Translations under genes and position numbers: made by a program
Source of the DNA: an uncultured Burkholderiales bacterium
GTDB taxonomy: Bacteria; Pseudomonadota; Gammaproteobacteria; Burkholderiales; Burkholderiaceae_C
Direction: 5' to 3'
Length of the DNA: 64,000 bases
Assembly (NCBI GenBank): GCA_903822825.1
Contig: CAIJQQ010000044.1
Location: 39,410-103,409 of the forward strand
The notes under the pieces: model-generated
The model's database searches: none
The model's input: the letters and a program-made list of their open reading frames with translations, nothing else
Told to the model about the DNA's origin: nothing
Part shown: one piece after another, positions 59,901-64,000 of the stretch
Position numbering within the stretch: position 1 is the first letter of the stretch
Layout of the letters: each line of letters opens with the position of its first letter

Positions 59901-60174
59901 CCACCACCGACTGGTTTTCGTAGCTGCGCGATGTCAGGGCACTGATGCCCGCGATCGAGTTGACACCTTCTTCGATTTTTTTGGAGACTTCGCTCTCGAC
60001 AATTTCAGGAGAAGCACCGGGGTATTCGGTGCTGACCACGACCACCGGGAAGTCGATGTTGGGGAACTGATCGACTTTGAGCCGCTGGTAAGCAAACAAG
60101 CCCATCACCACCAGGGCCAGCATGACCATGGTCGCGAAAACGGGATTTTTGAGACTTACGCGTGTGAACCACAT
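56998..60174 (-). CDS. RND-family efflux permease (HAE1/AcrB type)
   Basis: A 1058-aa inner-membrane transporter starting MWFTRVSLKNPVFATMVMLALVV, with the large periplasmic porter loops, the TM4 proton-relay aspartates in LLIDDAIVVRENIVRH and the GVVLALMAFRSTLSMFS and MLMGLVTKNAILLVDF segments. It exports drugs or other toxic compounds with the adaptor encoded upstream and TolC. It starts 12 bp after the adaptor gene. Confidence 0.95.
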   Translation of the reverse strand: MWFTRVSLKNPVFATMVMLALVVMGLFAYQRLKVDQFPNIDFPVVVVSTEYPGASPEIVESEVSKKIEEGVNSIAGISALTSRSYENQSVVVIEFQLQIDGRKAAEDVREKVAAIRPNLRTEVKEPRVLRFDPSARSIWSLAVVPEAVNGKAPSGVELTNWSEQVLKKRLENVRGVGSVTLVGGTRREINLYLLPDAMEALGVTADQVVNAVRNENQDLPVGAIRSIEQERMVQVESRMLRPEDFGRIIVARKGSTSIRLSQVARVQDGAQEIETLALYNGQRTLLLAIQKAQDENTIDVIDGLVKTLAEMKGQVPPGIRLEPIADGSRPIRVAVDNVRRTLIEGAALTVLIVFLFLNSWRSTVITGLTLPISIIGTFMFMQMFGFTINMVTLMALSLCVGLLIDDAIVVRENIVRHVQMGKDAYNASLDGTQEIGLAVLATTLSIVAVFLPIGFMEGIIGKFFHEFGITIVAAVMISMFVSFTLDPMLSSIWHDPSIEAHGKQHAPVTFYDKTIGRVTHWFDQSTERLAEGYQTILAWSLVHKRKTVLLAIGIFVLSIFMVRFVGTEFVPKADFSETYVNFQTPVGSSIEATEAKTRQVEAIIREFPEVRYTLATLNTGNALGKNSTSIYVRLIDRKQRSRNVDQMSAALRDRLARVPGVTVTHAGLLDSVGGNKQIEFSLQGPDQRELERLARQVMEKVRSIPGLVDLDSSVKANKPTLRVEVQRASAADLGLGTGQLAGPLRTLVAGQTVGNWRAPDDQTYDVNVRLAPESRNAPQDLERLPFAVTSAVDGAQRTVRLGQVAKVTESSGSNQINRRDLLREVAINANAYGRAAGEISADVRKTMDSIQLPPGYRYQFGGSTKNMAESFGYAISALAMAVIFIYMILASQFKSFLQPLALMTALPLTLIGVVLALMAFRSTLSMFSIIGVIMLMGLVTKNAILLVDFAIRAREDGMERNEALLLAARVRLRPILMTTLAMIFGMVPLAFALTEGSEQRAPMGQAVIGGVITSSLLTLVVVPVVYCYMDDLAQWVRRKMGLTSAPAPASHPDASPRQ

Positions 60175-60186
60175 GGATCAGGCCCT

Positions 60187-61323
60187 TCAGCGAACGCCAG
60201 CAGTGAACTTGACCTGCGTGCCTTCACGCACGCTGCCTGCGCTGCCCGCCAGCACCTTCGCGCCTTCGGCGAGACCCTGAACCTCCACCCAGGTCAAGGT
60301 GTTGTTTTGCACCGTTTTTTCTGCCCGCGTGCCGGTCTGCACCGTCACGTGTTTGACTCGCTCGCCCTCCACCACTTGAACATAAGGCTGGGGCTTGTCG
60401 GTGCGCACGCTCGACAGCGGCACCGCCAGCGCCTGGATGCTGCGCGTGCCCAGGCTGCCCTCGGCAAACAGACCCTGTCGCAAGCCGTCTTCGCCAGCGA
60501 CTCCCAGGTACACCAGCACACTGCGGCTGCCCGCCTGTGCGCTGGGGTTGATGCGCAGCACACGCGCTTGCACGGGGGCCTCCAGCCCCTCCACTTTGAG
60601 TTGGGCTTTCATGCCCACACGGATGGCGCTGGCGTCGGCCGGGGCCACCGCCGCTTCAATCTCGAGCTGGGACAGGTTGACGATCTCCACAATGCGCCCG
60701 TCCAGCGCCATGCGCTCGCCCGGCTGGGCCAGGCGCTGTGAAACTTGGCCGGCAATGGAGGCGCGGATGATCGAATCGTCCATGGCCTTGCGCGCCACAT
60801 CCAGCCCGGCCACCGCGGCCATGTGCGTGGCTTTGGCGCCGTTCAGGCTTGACAAAGAAGTTTGCAGCGCGGTTTGCGAAATGAAGCCCTGGTCCACCAG
60901 CGACTTGTTGTTGTCGTATTGTTTTTGGGCGATCTCGACCTGGGACTGCGCGGCATCGGCCTGCAGCTTGGCCTGGCGCTCGCGGGCTTGGTACTCGACC
61001 GGGTCGATGCGTGCGATCACCTGTCCGGCCTTGACCATGTCGCCCTCGCGCACCATCAAGTCCATCAACTCACCCACGACGCGGGCCTTGATGACCGCCG
61101 TCTGGCTGGCCTTGAGCGTGCCCGAAAGGGGCAGCCCGACGGTCATGTCCATTTTTTGTGCGGTGATGACTTCGCTGGCGCTCAGCTCGATCAAAGACGT
61201 GCTGACCGCCGTGGCTGGCGGTGCAGCGGATGCTGCTTTGCGCTGACTGACCCAACGGACGCCGCCCGCGATCAGAACGGCCGCAGCCACCCCAGTGAGG
61301 ATCCAAAAAGTAGAACGTTTCAT
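60187..61323 (-). CDS. RND efflux periplasmic adaptor
   Basis: A 378-aa membrane-fusion protein with an N-terminal anchor (STFWILTGVAAAVLIAGGV), a lipoyl-like half (GTLKASQTAVIKARVVGEL and EGDMVKAGQVIARID), an alpha-helical hairpin and a barrel domain (ASIAGQVSQRLAQPGERM). It connects the RND permease to an outer-membrane channel. The start MKRSTFW at 61323 overlaps the TetR stop (ATGA), giving coupled translation. Confidence 0.93.
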   Translation of the reverse strand: MKRSTFWILTGVAAAVLIAGGVRWVSQRKAASAAPPATAVSTSLIELSASEVITAQKMDMTVGLPLSGTLKASQTAVIKARVVGELMDLMVREGDMVKAGQVIARIDPVEYQARERQAKLQADAAQSQVEIAQKQYDNNKSLVDQGFISQTALQTSLSSLNGAKATHMAAVAGLDVARKAMDDSIIRASIAGQVSQRLAQPGERMALDGRIVEIVNLSQLEIEAAVAPADASAIRVGMKAQLKVEGLEAPVQARVLRINPSAQAGSRSVLVYLGVAGEDGLRQGLFAEGSLGTRSIQALAVPLSSVRTDKPQPYVQVVEGERVKHVTVQTGTRAEKTVQNNTLTWVEVQGLAEGAKVLAGSAGSVREGTQVKFTAGVR

Positions 61324-61967
61324 GGTGATTCCGTCAGTGAGAGGCCACGCACCAGCAGCTGGGCGTGTTGTGTGATGAAGGCTTCGGGGTCGATCTGCGT
61401 GGTCTGCGGGCAGCAAGGGCCCATCGAGTGTTTCCACATGATCAAAAAGAGCAAAGGGGTGATGACCGAATGCACAGCCAAGTCAAGGTCAACGGGGCGG
61501 AACTCTTGGTGGTCGATGCCCCGCTGCAGCACCGCTCGCACCATGGCGTGGCCGGGTGCGATCACCTCTTCTTGGAAGAAGCGGGCGAGGTCCGGGAAAT
61601 TGTTGGCTTCGCTCATGATGAGCTTGGAGATGCCAGACGCTTTGGTGGCGCCATAGCGCCGCCACCATTCGAGCATCAAAAACGCCAGCAACTCTCCTGA
61701 GCCGCCTTCGAAACGGGCGATTTCTTCGGCGCCTTCGTTCTGGTGCTTGACCAGGTTTTCGCGTACCACGGCTTTGAACAGGTCTTCCTTGGTCGGAAAG
61801 TACAAGAACAAAGTGCCTTTGGACACGCCGGCACGCACAGCCACCTCTTCCACGCGTGTGGCCGCAAAGCCTTTTTCGACGAACAAATCGAGCGCCGACT
61901 CCAGCAGTTCGCCGGGGCGGGCCTCTTTGCGGCGTTCGCGTTTGTGGGGGAGGGTCAGGTCGGACAA
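61320..61967 (-). CDS. TetR-family transcriptional regulator of the RND pump
   Basis: A 215-aa protein with the TetR helix-turn-helix TRVEEVAVRAGVSKGTLFLYFPTKEDLFKAVV near residues 45-75 (shown here as VEEVAVRAGVSKGTLFLYFP) and a helical ligand domain. No ATG is in frame near the start; TTG at 61967 gives the usual family length, while TTG at 61976 or 62108 would lengthen it. It is the first gene of the tetR-adaptor-permease unit and probably represses it. Confidence 0.85.
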   Translation of the reverse strand: MSDLTLPHKRERRKEARPGELLESALDLFVEKGFAATRVEEVAVRAGVSKGTLFLYFPTKEDLFKAVVRENLVKHQNEGAEEIARFEGGSGELLAFLMLEWWRRYGATKASGISKLIMSEANNFPDLARFFQEEVIAPGHAMVRAVLQRGIDHQEFRPVDLDLAVHSVITPLLFLIMWKHSMGPCCPQTTQIDPEAFITQHAQLLVRGLSLTESP

Positions 61968-62039
61968 GGCCGTCAACTGGTTAATGACTCGAAGGTTAGT
62001 AATGTAGGTGCTGGCACAGAGATCGTCAACATCAACCTT

Positions 62040-62092
62040 GTGAATACACCGTAAAGCTCGCGACAAAGATTCGACAGGATCAGGGTATTCAC
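62040..62092. promoter_or_regulatory. Intergenic region with an 8-bp inverted repeat between TetR and the HlyD-like gene
   Basis: GTGAATAC at 62040-62047 and GTATTCAC at 62085-62092 form an exact inverted repeat 37 bp apart in the divergent promoter region. They might be paired binding sites for the TetR protein or for a regulator of the secretion genes. Nothing else is recognised in 61968-62131. Confidence 0.35.
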
Positions 62093-62131
62093 TGATAAAT
62101 GCCTTCAATTAAGTTTATTAAAGTATTCAAA

Positions 62132-63427
62132 ATGAACCAGCAACTGTTCCGCCTCGAAGTGATGCAAGCCCGCCAAGCCTCTTGGCTGGGCGGGATCTGC
62201 ATGGGCAAGAACCCCGGCTTCAGCCTGGTGGCGGGTGTGGCGCTGACCTTGGCAGGCGCTTTGGTGGCTTTTGCCGCCTGGGGCCAAGTGGCCCGCAAGG
62301 CCCGCATCCCGGGTGTGCTCATGCCTGTGCAAGGCACCGTGCAGCTCAGTGCCCATGCTGCAGGGGTACTGACCGAGCAACTGGTGCAAGAAGGCGAACA
62401 CGTCAGCGCAGGCCAAGCCCTGTTTGTCCTGGGCACTGACCGCACCACCGCTGAAGGGTCGGCCGCCGTGCTGCTGGCGGCCCATTTGGCCCAACGCCGC
62501 AGCACATTGGAAGCCGAACGCACAGCACGTGTGCAGCAAACCCGCCAAAGAGAGGCCGCCCTGCAAGAGCGCATCCGGGCGCTGGACAACGAAATCATTC
62601 AAGCCCAGCAAGAAGCGCTGCTTGCCAGCCGCCGGGTGGCCTTGGCCCAAAAGACCTTGGGCCGCTACCAACAAATGGCCCAAGAAGGCTTTGTGTCAGA
62701 CATCCAGGCCCAAAACAAACAAGAAGAACTTATTGACCTGCAAGCCCGGGTCGAAAACACCCAACGCAATGCCGCCACCTTGCAACGCGAACAACAAAGC
62801 CTGCAAGCCGAGCGGCAAGCCAACCAACGCCAACTGAACATCGACCTGGCCCAGCTGGACCGCGCCTTGGTCAGTCTGGCGCAAGAAGGCACAGAAAACC
62901 AGTCACGCAAAACCATCGTCATCACCGCACCCCAGTCAGGCGTGGTCTCCACCATCCACCTGCCCAAAGGCGCGTCCGTCCAGGCGGGCCAAAGCGTGGC
63001 CACACTGGTGCCGGTGGATACAAGCGGCCAAGGCAAAACAGAACTGCAAGCCAACCTGTACGCCCCTAGCCGCACGGCAGGCTTTGTCCAGCCTGGGCAA
63101 ACCGTGTGGATGCGCTACGGCGCCTACCCCTACCAAAAGTTTGGCCTGGCCCAAGGCCTGGTGCACAGCATCAGCGCCACGCCCACGGCCCCGCAAGACC
63201 TGCCCAACGGCCAGAGCGCAGCGCTGCAAACCGCTGCACAAACGCAAGAACCGCTGTACCGCATCCAGGTGCAGCTGAAGGATCAAAGTATCACCGCCTA
63301 CGGCTACAAGCTGCCCCTGAAAGCCGGCATGACGTTAGAAGCCGATGTGGTGCAGGAAAAGCGGGCAGTGTGGGAATGGGTTTTTGAGCCAGTGCTGGCA
63401 GCACGGCAAAAAGTGAAGGTTCTGTGA
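62132..63427 (+). CDS. HlyD/CvaA-type membrane-fusion protein for peptide (bacteriocin) export
   Basis: A 431-aa adaptor. Its N-terminus LFRLEVMQARQASWLGGICM matches the CvaA-type pattern (R.E.L...WLG.I), followed by one membrane helix (residues about 28-48), a lipoyl half GTVQLSAHAAGVLTEQLVQE, a long coiled coil (about residues 110-240) and a second lipoyl half (APQSGVVSTIHLPKGASVQA). Such proteins join a peptidase-containing ABC exporter to TolC. The start MNQQLF at 62132 is preferred, with an ATG at 62099 as alternative. A leader-peptide gene follows 69 bp later. Confidence 0.9.
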   Translation: MNQQLFRLEVMQARQASWLGGICMGKNPGFSLVAGVALTLAGALVAFAAWGQVARKARIPGVLMPVQGTVQLSAHAAGVLTEQLVQEGEHVSAGQALFVLGTDRTTAEGSAAVLLAAHLAQRRSTLEAERTARVQQTRQREAALQERIRALDNEIIQAQQEALLASRRVALAQKTLGRYQQMAQEGFVSDIQAQNKQEELIDLQARVENTQRNAATLQREQQSLQAERQANQRQLNIDLAQLDRALVSLAQEGTENQSRKTIVITAPQSGVVSTIHLPKGASVQAGQSVATLVPVDTSGQGKTELQANLYAPSRTAGFVQPGQTVWMRYGAYPYQKFGLAQGLVHSISATPTAPQDLPNGQSAALQTAAQTQEPLYRIQVQLKDQSITAYGYKLPLKAGMTLEADVVQEKRAVWEWVFEPVLAARQKVKVL

Positions 63428-63482
63428 TCGGTATGGCCATGCATGGTGCGTGGCTGACCGAATGCGGAAAAGGGTGAAAACC

Positions 63483-63489
63483 GAAGGGG
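63483..63489 (+). promoter_or_regulatory. Ribosome-binding site of the leader-peptide gene
   Basis: GAAGGGGA (core AAGGGGA) lies 7 bp before the ATG at 63497, a strong Shine-Dalgarno match that supports translation of this very short gene. Confidence 0.65.
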
Positions 63490-63496
63490 AAATAAA

Positions 63497-63625
63497 ATGA
63501 AAGTATTGAGTGATAGTGAGTTGGAGAATGTTTCTGCTGGTTTATTATTTTTGATAGCTATGTGGGCTGCATCACATAATGGCGGTGCTTATACCGAAGA
63601 CCGCGGCGCGGGTGCCTGGGGATAA
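63497..63625 (+). CDS. Putative bacteriocin/microcin precursor with double-glycine-type leader (42 aa)
   Basis: The 42-residue product starts MKVLSDSELENVSAG. LSDSELENVSAG fits the double-glycine leader consensus LSxxELxxVxGG, with Ala-Gly at the cleavage site, as recognised by C39-peptidase ABC exporters. The predicted mature peptide (27 aa) begins LLFLIAMWAASHNGGAY and ends in DRGAGAWG: hydrophobic first half, glycine-rich end, no cysteine. It sits directly after a CvaA-like adaptor gene and before a membrane protein that could be its immunity factor. Antibacterial activity is inferred, and a signalling peptide is an alternative. Confidence 0.72.
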   Translation: MKVLSDSELENVSAGLLFLIAMWAASHNGGAYTEDRGAGAWG

Positions 63626-63635
63626 TTTTTAAAAC

Positions 63636-63673
63636 TTTAATTGCCTCGGAAATATATTTCCGAGGCAATTAAA
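63636..63673. terminator. 38-bp perfect palindrome after the leader-peptide gene
   Basis: Two 19-bp arms with core TTGCCTCGGAAATA and its exact complement meet without a spacer and are flanked by A/T runs, giving a bidirectional Rho-independent terminator or attenuator 10 bp after the peptide stop. It would favour high peptide expression relative to the downstream membrane protein. Confidence 0.85.
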
Positions 63674-63687
63674 AATTGGTTGAAGAT

Positions 63688-64000
63688 ATGCCTTACATTT
63701 TAACTCAAGTGCTAATTCAATTGCCATTTTTGGGTGCTGCAAGTGGGATCTGCTTTTTATTATTGTATCCAATTTCGGAAATTAATTTTATTGGCGTCAT
63801 TGCCTTGTGTTTAATCACTCCAATAGCAATAAGCATATTTTCAATTTATGCGTATTATAACATAAATGAAAAATTTGGATTTTCAAGAGAGTTTTCAATT
63901 AATTACATAAAAAATATATTATACTCTTTTTTACTTGTGTTAAATTCAATTGTAATTATCATTGCAATTTTTTTGATCACCGATTGGGCATCAATTAATA
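63688..64000 (+). CDS. AT-rich integral membrane protein, possible immunity protein (cut by window end)
   Basis: The reading frame from ATG 63688 stays open to the window end, giving at least 104 residues. It is strongly hydrophobic with about three membrane segments (near residues 8-26, 33-56 and 79-100), e.g. GVIALCLITPIAISIFSIYA. No family is recognised. The base composition is far more AT-rich than anything upstream. Small polytopic proteins beside bacteriocin genes often give immunity, but here that is only positional inference; an unrelated accessory membrane protein is also possible. Confidence 0.6.
   Translation, partial: MPYILTQVLIQLPFLGAASGICFLLLYPISEINFIGVIALCLITPIAISIFSIYAYYNINEKFGFSREFSINYIKNILYSFLLVLNSIVIIIAIFLITDWASIN

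Noticed and set aside
58780-60741. 653-codon plus-strand frame opposite the RND permease and adaptor
   Set aside because: Shadow frame with low-complexity His/Asp/Gln composition; the RND and adaptor genes explain the DNA.
1-64000. CRISPR arrays, IS elements or prophage genes
   Set aside because: No regularly spaced repeats, transposase, integrase or phage structural motifs were found; the palindromic repeats are REP-type and the tRNA-flanked segment carries no integrase.

Overview
The window is GC-rich chromosomal DNA of a betaproteobacterium, most likely a Burkholderiales member of the Comamonadaceae (Rhodoferax/Limnohabitans-like). This rests on the yicC-gmk-rpoZ-spoT and rph-rdgB-hemW blocks, a urease/urt cluster with an intervening ureD, Bug/TctC-type binding proteins, and the UraD-AllC fusion. 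The genus is an inference from gene content; no search was run. No phage, IS or CRISPR array was seen. There are four REPIN-like palindromic repeats and a small degenerate duplicated segment beside a tRNA-Ser.

Layout. 1-5.1 kb: housekeeping genes (spoT partial, rpoZ, gmk, yicC leftward; rph, rdgB, hemW rightward). 5.0-8.0 kb: a MarR-like regulator with a small membrane protein, divergent from a Gfo/Idh/MocA oxidoreductase; then a relic duplicating parts of both genes, an AT-rich secreted-protein gene and tRNA-Ser(UGA). 8.0-19.5 kb: the urease operon (ureA, a 57-aa membrane peptide, ureBCEFG) divergent from the urea ABC transporter urtABCDE, with ureD further on in an ABC-transporter operon. 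19.5-35.4 kb: purine catabolism and uptake (ABC transporter, NCS2 permease, M20 hydrolase, UraD-AllC fusion, PuuE allantoinase, GntR regulator, HIU hydrolase, xdhAB), interrupted by a frameshifted PPK2 gene and a crotonase. 35.5-39 kb: uppS-like gene, rfbA, rfbC and metK. 39.2-47.3 kb: an acyl-CoA catabolic cassette (PrpD-like, acyl-CoA dehydrogenase, HMG-CoA-lyase-like, enoyl-CoA hydratase, CoA transferase, TctC protein) divergent from an SDR and a GntR/UTRA regulator. 47.4-54.5 kb: slyX, an RlmN-like radical SAM enzyme, alkylation repair genes (ada/alkA fusion, ogt), an EamA transporter, a phosphohexomutase and waaA. 54.6-62 kb: tolC, a rhodanese, pcm and a TetR-controlled RND pump. 62.1-64 kb: a CvaA/HlyD-type secretion adaptor, a 42-aa peptide with a double-glycine-type leader, and the start of an AT-rich membrane protein. 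This looks like the edge of an unannotated bacteriocin/microcin locus.

How the parts work together. Xanthine is oxidised by XdhAB to urate. Beyond 5-hydroxyisourate, HIU hydrolase, OHCU decarboxylase, PuuE and AllC carry the carbon and nitrogen to ureidoglycine; urate oxidase is not in the window. Urea is imported by Urt and hydrolysed by urease. Three sigma-54-type promoters (ureA, urtA and the nitrate/thiamine-type binding protein) match the -24/-12 consensus with exact GG-N10-GC spacing, pointing to nitrogen control. A shared TGTATACA palindrome lies upstream of the GntR/HIU hydrolase pair, the permease and the ABC ATPase-permease-ureD operon, and suggests a purine regulon under the GntR protein.
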